Assembly: GCA_051652645.1 (NCBI GenBank)
Contig: JBOFUP010000036.1
Coordinates: forward strand, 5,519-69,518
DNA: 64,000 bases
Direction of reading: 5' to 3'
Source: UBA7332 sp051652645
GTDB taxonomy: Bacteria > Bacteroidota > Bacteroidia > Bacteroidales > UBA7332
Shown here: positions 36,597 through 45,600 of the stretch, piece by piece
Position numbering within the stretch: the first letter of the stretch is position 1
Layout of the letters: each line of letters opens with the position of its first letter
Notes under the pieces: model-generated
Seen by the model: only the letters and a program-made list of their open reading frames with translations
What the model was told of the DNA's origin: nothing
Databases searched by the model: none
Made by a program: the position numbers and the translations under genes

Positions 36597-39500
36597 ATGC
36601 TCAAAATATACAAAGCCTCTGCTGGATCTGGCAAAACATACAACCTTACTCTTGAGTATTTAAGACTTCTTTTCAACTCAAAAGATAGCTACCGTCACAT
36701 ACTTGCTGTGACATTCACAAACAAAGCCACTGAGGAGATGAAAAGCCGCATCGTGAGCGATCTTCATAAGATAGCTAGCGGTGCTAAATCTGGATATATA
36801 GAGATACTTTGTCAAGAGTTTAAACTCGAAGAGTGTGAGCTCAGAGAGAGAGCTAGAGTAACATTAACTCAGCTTCTTCATGACTACTCATCATTCAACA
36901 TCAGCACAATAGACAAATTCTTTCAGCAGACAATGAGAGCATTCACTCGTGAGATTGGACTGCAAGGGGGATACAACGTAGAGCTTGACTCTGACAGAGT
37001 ACTATCTGAGGCTGTAGATTCAATGTTGTTATCTCTTTCACAGAATGAGAATAATGAGCTACTAAGTTGGCTTCTGGAGTATTCAGAATCATTGGTTGAG
37101 GATGGTGGCAACTGGAATTTCACTAATCAGATTAAGTCTCTCGGGGCTGAGATATTAAAAGAGGAATATAGGCTAAAAAGTAGCCAGATAGATGAGACTC
37201 ACCTGACTAAACAACAGATGAGAGAGTATATAAAGAAGATGTTTAGCATAAAACGTGGGTTTGAGGCAAGAGTGAAAGAGAATGGTGCCAAAGCTATGTC
37301 TATACTCGATTCTGCTGGTGTAGAGAGTAGCGATATGCCAAAGTATGGTGTTAGGGATCAGTTTGAGAAGTGGCGACTAGGTGATCTTAAAGAGTACAAG
37401 AAGGCATTCGAAGCTGTTGATGAACCAGATAAATGGACTAAAGCAAAACCAAAAGCCGATGTTAAAAATAGGGTCAACGAAGCCTATTACTCTGGAGCTG
37501 GTGATATACTACGAGAGACTGTACAACTTTATATCAACGAGATGTGGAGGTATAAGACATCTGTGGCAATACTTCAAAACATATTCACTCTTGGAATCAT
37601 AAATGACATAAATAGACAAATACAAGAATATAAGAGGGAGAATAACATCATGCTATTAGCAGATACGACTCAACTGCTAAACAAAATAATTGATGGTAGT
37701 GACACTCCATTTATCTACGAAAAGATAGGTACTCAAATCAATCACTATATGATAGATGAGTTTCAGGACACTTCGGGAATGCAGTGGAGTAACTTCTCAC
37801 CTCTGCTTCATGAAAGCCAATCCTCGGAATATTTCAATATGATAGTAGGGGATGTAAAACAGAGTATTTACAGATGGAGAAGTTCCGATTGGACTCTTCT
37901 AGACTCAAAGTTATATGAGGAGTTTGACGAGTCGGAAAGAATAGACCAAGTACTTAAGGTAAACTACAGAAGCCGACCTGAGATAATAAACTTCAACAAT
38001 GCATTCTTTCGAATCGCTGCAGCTACTCTTCAGAGAATATTCAATGAAGAATTGGAGAACTCTGCCATATCTGGTGATAAGAGTGCCCTAAATGACAGGA
38101 TTATATCTGCATACCAAGATATTTATCAAGAGATTTCTGCTCAAAAGATTGAAACAAAAGGACGGGTGTCTGTTGAATTCATCGAACAGAACGGAAGAAA
38201 CAAAGAGGAGTGGAAGAGCGAAGCTCTTGAGAGAATGACTCAAGAGGTCATGAAACTTCAAGATAGAGGATATAGACTCAAGGATATTGCAATCTTAGTG
38301 CGAACAAATGGTGAGGCTGTAGAGATAGCCTCTCACCTTCTGCAATATAAGATGAGTAACCTTAATAGTAAGTATAGATTTGATATCATCTCCAATCAAG
38401 CTTTACTTCTTAACAATGCACCCTCTGTTAGGCTTATATTGAGTATTCTAAAGTATTTCAGAGATCCCTCAGAGGAGGTTAACAGAACAATAGTAGCTAC
38501 TGAGTATGCAGTACAGCATAAAGGTAGGGCACAATCTGAAGCTATATCAGAATATTTCGACTCAAAAGTAAATGAGAATGAAACAACCTCAATCTTCAGC
38601 TTAGAGCTAGAGAGTGAGCTTCGTAAAATTGGTCGTAAACCTCTGTATGAGATGTGCGAACAGATTGTTGCTAACTTCCTTCCAAAAGAGAATAGTAATG
38701 ATAAGATATTTATTCAAGCTCTTCTTGACACAGTGCTTGACTTCACTCATAATCACACCTCTGATCTTGCTGCCTTTTTGGATTGGTGGGAGGAGTTTGG
38801 AATAAGAAAAACCGTTACCACCCCTGATTCTCAAGATGCTATTCAGATAATAACTGTGCATAAATCAAAGGGTCTATCATTCCCCGTGATGATTATCCCA
38901 TTCTGTGATTGGTCACTTTCTCCCAAAAATAGCATGCTTTGGTGTACACCTCAGGTAGAACCATTCAATGAGATACCTCTTCTTCCTATAAAGTATAGGA
39001 AGGATCTGCTTGAGACTATATTTGCAGAGCCATATCTAATCGAGAGACTACAGACTCTCATTGACAACCTAAATGTGGCTTACGTTGCTTTCACTCGTCC
39101 AGAAGAAGAGATGATACTTATTGGCCCTAAAGGTAAGGAGGGTGATTATAGCTCTTTTAGCAAACTAATGTATAATATTATCAATGATGCATCACAAGTA
39201 GAGGATGAACAAGGTAATAACTATATTGACTTAAGCGACTATTGGAGTCAAGAAGAGTCGACCTTCTCTCTTGGAGAAGAGTTTAAGGTACAAAAGGAGG
39301 TTAGCAAACTAGAGAATCAATTATCTAGTTCTAACTTTATAAGCTTTGATCCCTATCATAACAAGCGCATTGAATTGAGATTCTATGCAGATGAGTATTT
39401 CACTGATGGTAATGAACGTCGCTCTGGAAAGATTAGGCATGAGATACTTAGCCGGGTAAACACTCCTGATGACTTACCTCGTTCAGTGCAGCAAGCTATT

Positions 39501-39851
39501 ATAGATGGTCTTGCTACAACGCAAGAGTGTCAAGGATATGAACGTGAACTAGCCGAGAAGCTGCAAAGGCCTGAAGTCGCGGCATGGTTCTCGGCTGATC
39601 AAGAAGTACTCAACGAAATATCTCTGCTTCACCCTACTGGTATAATGTTGCGTCCAGACCGTATTCTTCGATCTGGAGATGGTATCACTGTAATTGACTA
39701 TAAGTTTGGAAAAGAGAACAAGAGTAACATCAAGCAAGTTGAGGACTATATCATTATGATTAAAGAGATGGGTTACAGCGATGTTGTAGGATATTTATGG
39801 TACGTTATGTCGGATAAAATAGAGGAGATAAGAGTTAATCTTGCTTTTTGA
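36597..39851 (+). CDS. UvrD-like helicase with C-terminal nuclease (RecB/AddA-like)
   Basis: A DNA end-processing helicase-nuclease for double-strand break repair. The 1084-residue protein has Walker A ASAGSGKT (7-14), Walker B around MIDEFQDTSGMQW, VGDVKQSIYRWR, the UvrD C-terminal motif TVHKSKGLSFPVM, and a final PD-(D/E)XK domain with IMLRPDRIL and VIDYKFG as the catalytic D and D/E-x-K. The partner subunit (AddB-type) is not in the window. The ATG at 36597 is preferred over a start at 36561. RecB and AddA types cannot be separated reliably by eye. Confidence 0.9.
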   Translation: MLKIYKASAGSGKTYNLTLEYLRLLFNSKDSYRHILAVTFTNKATEEMKSRIVSDLHKIASGAKSGYIEILCQEFKLEECELRERARVTLTQLLHDYSSFNISTIDKFFQQTMRAFTREIGLQGGYNVELDSDRVLSEAVDSMLLSLSQNENNELLSWLLEYSESLVEDGGNWNFTNQIKSLGAEILKEEYRLKSSQIDETHLTKQQMREYIKKMFSIKRGFEARVKENGAKAMSILDSAGVESSDMPKYGVRDQFEKWRLGDLKEYKKAFEAVDEPDKWTKAKPKADVKNRVNEAYYSGAGDILRETVQLYINEMWRYKTSVAILQNIFTLGIINDINRQIQEYKRENNIMLLADTTQLLNKIIDGSDTPFIYEKIGTQINHYMIDEFQDTSGMQWSNFSPLLHESQSSEYFNMIVGDVKQSIYRWRSSDWTLLDSKLYEEFDESERIDQVLKVNYRSRPEIINFNNAFFRIAAATLQRIFNEELENSAISGDKSALNDRIISAYQDIYQEISAQKIETKGRVSVEFIEQNGRNKEEWKSEALERMTQEVMKLQDRGYRLKDIAILVRTNGEAVEIASHLLQYKMSNLNSKYRFDIISNQALLLNNAPSVRLILSILKYFRDPSEEVNRTIVATEYAVQHKGRAQSEAISEYFDSKVNENETTSIFSLELESELRKIGRKPLYEMCEQIVANFLPKENSNDKIFIQALLDTVLDFTHNHTSDLAAFLDWWEEFGIRKTVTTPDSQDAIQIITVHKSKGLSFPVMIIPFCDWSLSPKNSMLWCTPQVEPFNEIPLLPIKYRKDLLETIFAEPYLIERLQTLIDNLNVAYVAFTRPEEEMILIGPKGKEGDYSSFSKLMYNIINDASQVEDEQGNNYIDLSDYWSQEESTFSLGEEFKVQKEVSKLENQLSSSNFISFDPYHNKRIELRFYADEYFTDGNERRSGKIRHEILSRVNTPDDLPRSVQQAIIDGLATTQECQGYERELAEKLQRPEVAAWFSADQEVLNEISLLHPTGIMLRPDRILRSGDGITVIDYKFGKENKSNIKQVEDYIIMIKEMGYSDVVGYLWYVMSDKIEEIRVNLAF

Positions 39852-39883
39852 CACTATTTAAATCCTTTGCATAAATAAATCAT

Positions 39884-39891
39884 TAACTTTG
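39884..39891 (+). promoter_or_regulatory. -7 promoter element of panC
   Basis: TAACTTTG fits TAnnTTTG, 25 bases before the panC ATG. A TTTG at 39866-39869 is only 14 bases away, closer than usual. Confidence 0.5.
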
Positions 39892-39916
39892 CATCCGCAT
39901 TTTTCAAACTATAAAA

Positions 39917-40756
39917 ATGAGAGTTGTAACAACAATTGAAGAACTTAAAGCCAATATAATAGCGGCTAAGTCAGAAGGAAAGAGGGTCGGTTTTGTTCCT
40001 ACAATGGGTGCACTTCACAATGGCCACATACAGCTAGTGCAACGCAGCGTTGCAGAAAATGAGTTCAATGTAGTTAGTATATTTGTCAATCCAACGCAGT
40101 TCAACGACAAAAGTGACCTACTGAAATACCCTCGCACACTAGAGGCAGACTGTACCCTACTTGAAAAAACAGGTTGTGATTTAGTTTTCTCTCCATCTGT
40201 TGAGGAGATATATCCACAGGAGGATACCAGACTATTTAATTTTGGCACTCTTGAGTCTGTTATGGAAGGGAAGTTTCGTCCTGGTCATTTCAATGGTGTA
40301 GCTCAAGTAGTGAGCAAACTTTTTGATGCAGTGGAACCTGACAATGCCTATTTTGGTGAAAAAGATTTTCAGCAATTGGCTATCATCCGAGAGATGGTAA
40401 AGATATTGAACTCTCCTGTGAATATTATCCCTTGCCCTATAGTAAGGGAGGAGAGCGGGCTTGCAATGAGCAGTCGTAACAGCAGACTAACGAAAGAGCA
40501 ACTCGATGTGGCTCCCATTATTTACTCTACTCTGAAAGAGAGTCGCAACAATGCAAGAGCTATGACTATTCAGGAGACTGAGAAAGTTGTAATCGAGACT
40601 CTCAACAAAGTCGAATATCTAAATGTAGAGTATTTCAACATTGTTGACGGCAAAACACTTCAGCCTATCGAGAGCTGGGATAAATCAAACTACATTGTAG
40701 GATGCATAGCTGTATTCTGCGGTGATGTTCGACTGATAGACAATATCATATACTAA
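39917..40756 (+). CDS. panC: Pantothenate synthetase
   Basis: Joins pantoate and beta-alanine with ATP to make pantothenate, the coenzyme A precursor. The 279-residue product has the HIGH-type motif in PTMGALHNGHIQLV (28-41), FVNPTQFN, GKFRPGHFNGV, FGEKDFQQL and the late SSRNSRL motif, all characteristic. It lies 30 bases before panD, which supplies its beta-alanine, so the two form a small CoA-precursor operon. Confidence 0.97.
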   Translation: MRVVTTIEELKANIIAAKSEGKRVGFVPTMGALHNGHIQLVQRSVAENEFNVVSIFVNPTQFNDKSDLLKYPRTLEADCTLLEKTGCDLVFSPSVEEIYPQEDTRLFNFGTLESVMEGKFRPGHFNGVAQVVSKLFDAVEPDNAYFGEKDFQQLAIIREMVKILNSPVNIIPCPIVREESGLAMSSRNSRLTKEQLDVAPIIYSTLKESRNNARAMTIQETEKVVIETLNKVEYLNVEYFNIVDGKTLQPIESWDKSNYIVGCIAVFCGDVRLIDNIIY

Positions 40757-40786
40757 CACCAAAGCAAAGATAACAACTAACAGATC

Positions 40787-41137
40787 ATGACTATAGAAGT
40801 AATGAAATCGAAGATACACCGTGTAACAGTAACGGATGCTAATCTTCACTATATTGGCAGTATAACTATCGACGAAGCATTGATGGAGGCTGCTAATATC
40901 ATCGAGAACGAACGTGTATATATTGTTAACAACAATAATGCCGAACGCCTTGATACTTATGTAATACGAGGGGAACGCAACTCTGGAATGATATGTCTAA
41001 ATGGAGCTGCTGCACGTAAAGTACAAGCTGGAGACGTCATCATCATTATGTCATATGCTCATATGGATTTTGAAGAGGCTAAGAACTTCAAGCCTACAGT
41101 CGTATTTCCAGACACGGAAACTAATCGCCTCATATAA
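40787..41137 (+). CDS. panD: Aspartate 1-decarboxylase (pyruvoyl enzyme)
   Basis: Makes beta-alanine from aspartate for PanC. The 116-residue proenzyme has the self-cleavage site G24-S25 in HYIGSITID, which yields the catalytic pyruvoyl group. The closing part (NGAAARKVQAGDVIIIMSYA) is typical. It follows panC directly and is ended by a hairpin terminator. Confidence 0.97.
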   Translation: MTIEVMKSKIHRVTVTDANLHYIGSITIDEALMEAANIIENERVYIVNNNNAERLDTYVIRGERNSGMICLNGAAARKVQAGDVIIIMSYAHMDFEEAKNFKPTVVFPDTETNRLI

Positions 41138-41164
41138 TAAAATATTAGGCTTTAAAATAAGTAC

Positions 41165-41211
41165 CAAGACGCAAAGTTGAGAGAAGTTATCTCCTCCCTC
41201 TTTGCGTCTTG
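41165..41211 (+). terminator. Terminator after panD
   Basis: 12-bp perfect arms (CAAGACGCAAAG and its complement) with a 23-base loop, followed by TCCTTTTAT. Confidence 0.8.
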
Positions 41212-41257
41212 TCCTTTTATAAACAAACTCACTTTAAGGTGAAATAAAGAGTAAACG

Positions 41258-42580
41258 ATGTACTCAAACAAATCAGTTTTAAATATCTCATATCCTATAT
41301 TCTTAAGCCTTATAGCACAGAATGTAGTAAATATTACAGACACTGCATTTCTTGGTAGGGTTGGAGAGGTTGAGCTTGGAGCCTCAGCTATTGCTGGTGT
41401 ATTATATATAGCCATATATATGTTAGCCTTTGGATTTAGTCAAGGTTCTCAAATACTTATTGGTCGTAGAAATGGTGAAAAAAACTACAATAGCATAGGT
41501 GAAATATTTATTCAGGGATCAATATTCCTAGCAATACTTGGAGTGGTGGTCTTTGCTACTGTTTACTCTTTTGGAGAAGCAGGATTACGAAGCTTTATGC
41601 AATCTACTGATATAGCAGATGCTGCCACTAAATTTCTAAACATACGTATTTTGGGTGTGCTATTCGTTTTCCCTAACGTTATGTACAGAGCCTTCTTTGT
41701 TGGGATAACAAAGACGAAAATATTAACAATTAATGCCATAATAATGTCGGCTGTCAACATAGTATTAGACTATGCTCTCATATTTGGCAATTTTGGACTC
41801 CCCAAGATGGGTATAGAAGGAGCTGCTCTAGCATCAGTCATATCAGAGGCTTCCTCCGCTATATTCTTCACTATCTATCTATTAACAAGGGTTGATTGGA
41901 AGAAATATGGATTCTCTTTAGATATTAGAGTGAAACTCTCAGTTATACGAAGTATGTTAGATGTGTCAATATTCACTATGCTTCAGTCGTTCGTCTCACT
42001 TGCTACTTGGTTCCTTTTCTTTGCTTTTGTTGAGCAGCTTGGCGAAAGGCCATTAGCAATTTCAAATATAGTACGAAGCCTTTACATGCTATTCTTCATG
42101 CCTGTGATGGCTCTGGGTGCTACGGCAAACACGATGGTTAGCAATGCTATTGGCTCAGGTGATGAAGACCAAGTATTACCTATTACATATCGAATCATCA
42201 GGGTCTCATTCTATATTCTCATCCCAGCAATTATAATTCTCTCAATATTTCCTGAGTGGTTTATAAGAATATACACCTCAGACTTAGGATTAATACAAGA
42301 GAGTATTGCTCCGCTTTGGGTATTGGCTTCATCAATACTATTTGGATCTGCTGGTAGCATATTCTTCAATTCAATATCTGGTACGGGCAACACACGTTCA
42401 AGCCTATTCTTCGAAGTTATTACTCTTGTTGCATATGTTTCATACATGGCTTTTGTAGTACTATATCTTAGAAGTTCTGTCGCTATCTGCTGGACTACTG
42501 AAATAGTTTACTGGTTCTTCCTGGTCATTATATGTTGGCCTTACCTTATAAGCGGAAAGTGGCGTGGACGTAAGATATAG
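41258..42580 (+). CDS. MATE-family efflux transporter
   Basis: Inner-membrane exporter of drugs or other organic cations driven by Na+ or H+. The 440-residue product has about 12 helices arranged as two repeats. The first repeat opens with SYPIFLSLIAQNVVNITDTAFLG in two adjoining stretches, and GFSQGSQILIGRRNGE is the usual loop after helix 2. It stands alone after the panCD terminator. The substrate is unknown. Confidence 0.9.
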   Translation: MYSNKSVLNISYPIFLSLIAQNVVNITDTAFLGRVGEVELGASAIAGVLYIAIYMLAFGFSQGSQILIGRRNGEKNYNSIGEIFIQGSIFLAILGVVVFATVYSFGEAGLRSFMQSTDIADAATKFLNIRILGVLFVFPNVMYRAFFVGITKTKILTINAIIMSAVNIVLDYALIFGNFGLPKMGIEGAALASVISEASSAIFFTIYLLTRVDWKKYGFSLDIRVKLSVIRSMLDVSIFTMLQSFVSLATWFLFFAFVEQLGERPLAISNIVRSLYMLFFMPVMALGATANTMVSNAIGSGDEDQVLPITYRIIRVSFYILIPAIIILSIFPEWFIRIYTSDLGLIQESIAPLWVLASSILFGSAGSIFFNSISGTGNTRSSLFFEVITLVAYVSYMAFVVLYLRSSVAICWTTEIVYWFFLVIICWPYLISGKWRGRKI

Positions 42581-42685
42581 TGATAACTAGTTATATGAAT
42601 ACTATTTAGAATCGACTACATTACTTATCAAACTTTTTGCTATCTTTCGGCCGAAATAGAAACACTAAACAAAACATAATAAGAT

Positions 42686-43426
42686 ATGAAAATGAGAATT
42701 GCATTGTGCCTTGCACTAATAACTGTTGGCATATCATCACTATCTGCTCAATTTGGCAAAAAGCCAGTTGGCAACAACAACTATGTAACAATAACAAAGA
42801 ACGTCGAGGACTTCACTAAGTTAACGGTTTGGCCAAAGGTAAATGTTTATCACAAAGTAAATCCAGACTCAGTGGGACAAGTTAGAATCCATGGTGAGGA
42901 AAACATTATACACCTACTGGATTTCACGGTCAACAAAGGGAAGATGAACATAGCTTTCATAAACAATATGTCTGTTGACTTCGGTTTCATCACTATCAAC
43001 ATATACTCCTCTGACCTCACTGAGGCCGAAGTTGCGGGTGAGGGGGTATTGGAACTTAAAAGTCAAATAGCAAATCCAGAAATTAAACTCATAGTTGGAG
43101 GAAATGGACAGATTGATGCAAAGAACCTCAACGCTGGTGTTGTTAAAGCTCATATAGCTGGCGGTGGGGACATCAAGATGGCTGGAAAAACTGGCTTTGC
43201 ATCATACACTGTAAATGGTAGTGGTGAGATAAGAGGTCGTGATCTTGTTGCAGAAGAGGTTAATTGCAACTCCACTGGAACTGGCGACATTCTTTGTAAT
43301 GCTGAGAAGTTGATTAAAGCTAGGCTTATTGGAACAGGAAATGTATACTACGATGGCGATCCTATAATAAAGAAGACAGTTATCGGTAAAGGTAAAATCA
43401 TCAAACAAGATGCAGCTACGAAGTAA
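42686..43426 (+). CDS. Exported DUF2807 (head GIN domain) protein
   Basis: A 246-residue secreted or surface protein with a signal peptide (about 1-22, ending SSLSAQ). The rest is a repetitive beta-structure with glycine-asparagine turns (VGGNGQIDAKNL, GGGDIKMAG, GSGEIRGRDL, GTGDILCN), the parallel beta-helix-like DUF2807 fold. Such proteins are widespread in Bacteroidota and have no settled function; roles as autotransporter-like adhesins or envelope stress proteins have been suggested. A hairpin terminator follows. Confidence 0.85.
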   Translation: MKMRIALCLALITVGISSLSAQFGKKPVGNNNYVTITKNVEDFTKLTVWPKVNVYHKVNPDSVGQVRIHGEENIIHLLDFTVNKGKMNIAFINNMSVDFGFITINIYSSDLTEAEVAGEGVLELKSQIANPEIKLIVGGNGQIDAKNLNAGVVKAHIAGGGDIKMAGKTGFASYTVNGSGEIRGRDLVAEEVNCNSTGTGDILCNAEKLIKARLIGTGNVYYDGDPIIKKTVIGKGKIIKQDAATK

Positions 43427-43442
43427 GTTGGCTGATAAAATA

Positions 43443-43500
43443 AATATGAGAATAGGGATTCTAATCGAAAATAATCGATCAGAGTCCCTATTCTCATATT
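43443..43500. terminator. Bidirectional terminator after the DUF2807 gene
   Basis: 20-base arms starting AATATGAGAATAGGGATTCT with one mismatch, between convergent genes. Confidence 0.85.
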
Positions 43501-43553
43501 ACATTTAGTCTGCTTTTCAATACGCGATAGATTGAACTAGCTAAGCTAAAGTA

Positions 43554-44465
43554 TTAGTTAGAAAAATATTCTATTATATCATCAAGAGTGGCATCTTTTA
43601 ATAGCACAACCTTATCACTATCTAGAAGATAAAGCGTAGGCATAGCCTTGAGATCATATATATGTTCTTCGAATAGTGTGCTATTACACCCATTAATCCA
43701 CTCTTTTGGATAATCTGTTGAACGCCACAGATCCAAGTCACTATCGGGATATACTGCAAACACTTTCAAGCTACTATTAGATAAAAAAATCTGCTCTTCT
43801 GTTATCCGACTCTTTAGTATGTTACACTCCTCACAATCTGGATTATTGAAGAATAGAAGAGTAAATTGAGACTTTATACCATAAAGAGAGCCTCTCGCAC
43901 CACTAGGGCTAGCATATATAAAATTAGCAGCTCTTTCCCCCACTCTATTCTTCATTATCATGTGAAGTGTATATTTTGGTCTGATCTTTTGAACTTCATC
44001 CAAGTATTCACTTGATATCATCTCATTTAACACTGGAAGATATAACTCCTCATTGCGAAAAGGTGAGTTTAGGTCATATAGATACTTCTCTGATAGATTG
44101 GCAAAGTGTATAAAGGTAGCAGAATCAACAGCTGCTCTTTTGATTAAATTTCCAATAGCAACCCTTGAGTTTTCAGCACTATTAGCTTGTAATATCTCTA
44201 AGAAGTCGACAAATATCATCTCTGTTATATCAGTAGATCTATCAATTGAGGTGTCAGCAAAGTTAAAATTATCCCAATATCTGGAAGTAAGAATATTTAT
44301 TCTCTCCTTTGGATCAGTAATCAAATCTGGTATTGAAGGTAACTCAAATGAGCTTATAGATTTAGATTCAATCTCCCTATTTGCTACTTGAGTAGTGGAA
44401 TTACTAGCTTCTTTACAAGAGATAGTTAATAGTATTAATACAATAAAAGTGCTCCAATGATTCAT
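43554..44465 (-). CDS. DUF5106 thioredoxin-like lipoprotein
   Basis: A 303-residue envelope lipoprotein: the signal ends LLTISCKEA with C17 as the lipid site. A DUF5106 helical part (about 50-180) precedes a thioredoxin-like fold (about 180-303), with the redox motif CEEC in NNPDCEECNIL and the cis-proline region AMPTLYLLDSDK. Related TlpA-like proteins reduce or shuffle disulfides in the periplasm. I chose ATG 44463-44465; the earlier ATG at 44510 overlaps the -7 element. It is convergent with the DUF2807 gene. Confidence 0.85.
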   Translation of the reverse strand: MNHWSTFIVLILLTISCKEASNSTTQVANREIESKSISSFELPSIPDLITDPKERINILTSRYWDNFNFADTSIDRSTDITEMIFVDFLEILQANSAENSRVAIGNLIKRAAVDSATFIHFANLSEKYLYDLNSPFRNEELYLPVLNEMISSEYLDEVQKIRPKYTLHMIMKNRVGERAANFIYASPSGARGSLYGIKSQFTLLFFNNPDCEECNILKSRITEEQIFLSNSSLKVFAVYPDSDLDLWRSTDYPKEWINGCNSTLFEEHIYDLKAMPTLYLLDSDKVVLLKDATLDDIIEYFSN

Positions 44466-44804
44466 TATTCCCAAATTATTACTGCTAATCACAAATAAAT
44501 AAGGTAACAAATATAGGAAAAAGAGTATTATTTATTACAACATTTAGAACCAGTCGTTCAGCAATAGTAGTATAAATAAGTATATATTAGTTTATCAATA
44601 ACAAATGGCAATCTTTCTAATTCTATTAAAGTACCCTTTCAAATAATTGGTAGAAAAAATAGCATCGTAAATTTTAAATAATTAGTCGTAGGTTTTTATT
44701 GGTGTGATTAATTAGATTAAAGCATTTACAGACACCCATTTAGTTAAATAAGATTACCCCCCTATTGTGCTGTTTTTATCATAATAACACATACATTTGC
44801 TTAC
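44466..44804. other. AT-rich gap between the DUF5106 gene and the truncated SusC
   Basis: About 340 bases, very AT-rich. It carries the DUF5106 promoter element (44508-44515). I looked for the missing part of the truncated SusC here on the minus strand and found no recognisable plug or barrel sequence. Confidence 0.5.
44508..44515 (-). promoter_or_regulatory. -7 promoter element of the DUF5106 gene
   Basis: TATATTTG on the minus strand fits TAnnTTTG and gives a leader of about 35 bases to the ATG at 44465. Confidence 0.5.
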
Positions 44805-45383
44805 TTAAATTTCAAAATTACCAGAAAGCACTGGCACTCTATCCACAACATATAATGGCTCATTAGAGGCATTTATTGACCCCATACCACGTATCCTGAT
44901 CGATGATGGAGATCTTGGCATTGAGGAAGTGGAGCTTACCTGCACTCCTGCCATCTCTACTTGCAATCTCTGCTCTACCGATATAGTAGGTATATTACCC
45001 AAACGAGATGCACTGAGAGAACTAGCCGAGCCGGTAAATGTCCCTCTATTGTAACTGCCATATCCAGTCACAATAACGTCACCAATTTCAACGGCATCAT
45101 CCTCCATTATAACTAGCATACTATTACTAACAGCTAGCTTTTTATTCTTCATTCCCAAAAACTTAAACTCTAAAGTTTTACTACTTGATGGAATAGTTAT
45201 GGTAAAAAGACCATCCAAGTCTGTAACAACCCCTTGTCCGCTAGAGAGATCAACAACAGTGACCCCCATAAGTGGTTGATCATCCAACTTTGATTTAACC
45301 ACACCCTTCACTTCTTGAGTCTGAGACCATAGTCCTAAATAGAAGAACAAAAGCCCTAATGTTATTAATAGTAATCGTTTCAT
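44805..45383 (-). pseudogene. Truncated SusC-like protein (N-terminal remnant)
   Basis: A 192-residue frame that matches only the start of SusC/RagA proteins: a signal peptide (1-20), the carboxypeptidase-regulatory-like domain (24-100, DQPLMGVTVVDL), a VIVTGYGSYNRGT TonB-box region and the beginning of the plug (SIRIRGMGSINASNEPLYVVD). It stops right after DRVPVLSGNFEI, where full-length proteins continue for about 800 residues. The conserved DGV has become DRV. No SusD gene is nearby. Most likely a decayed receptor beside the GH29 gene; a functional short form cannot be excluded. Confidence 0.85.
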
Positions 45384-45529
45384 CCGTTATGATTTTGTTT
45401 TTACTCCAAATAATATTACCAATAGTATGCCACAAAGTACCACAGGAACACCACAAATACTCAAAATCACTATTTATGAACCAATTACACAAAAAGAAAG
45501 AAGTACTATATTCGGATAGTAGAGTGTAG

Positions 45530-45578
45530 ATAATTGGGGTGTATGTGTGGAAATATTCCACACATACACCCCAATTAT
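45530..45578. terminator. Strong hairpin terminator after the GH29 gene
   Basis: Perfect 23-bp arms (core AATTGGGGTGTATGTG) with the 3-base loop ATA. It lies just past the fucosidase stop and so separates it from the SusC remnant. Confidence 0.9.
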
Positions 45579-45600
45579 ATACATATATTAATATGCTACA

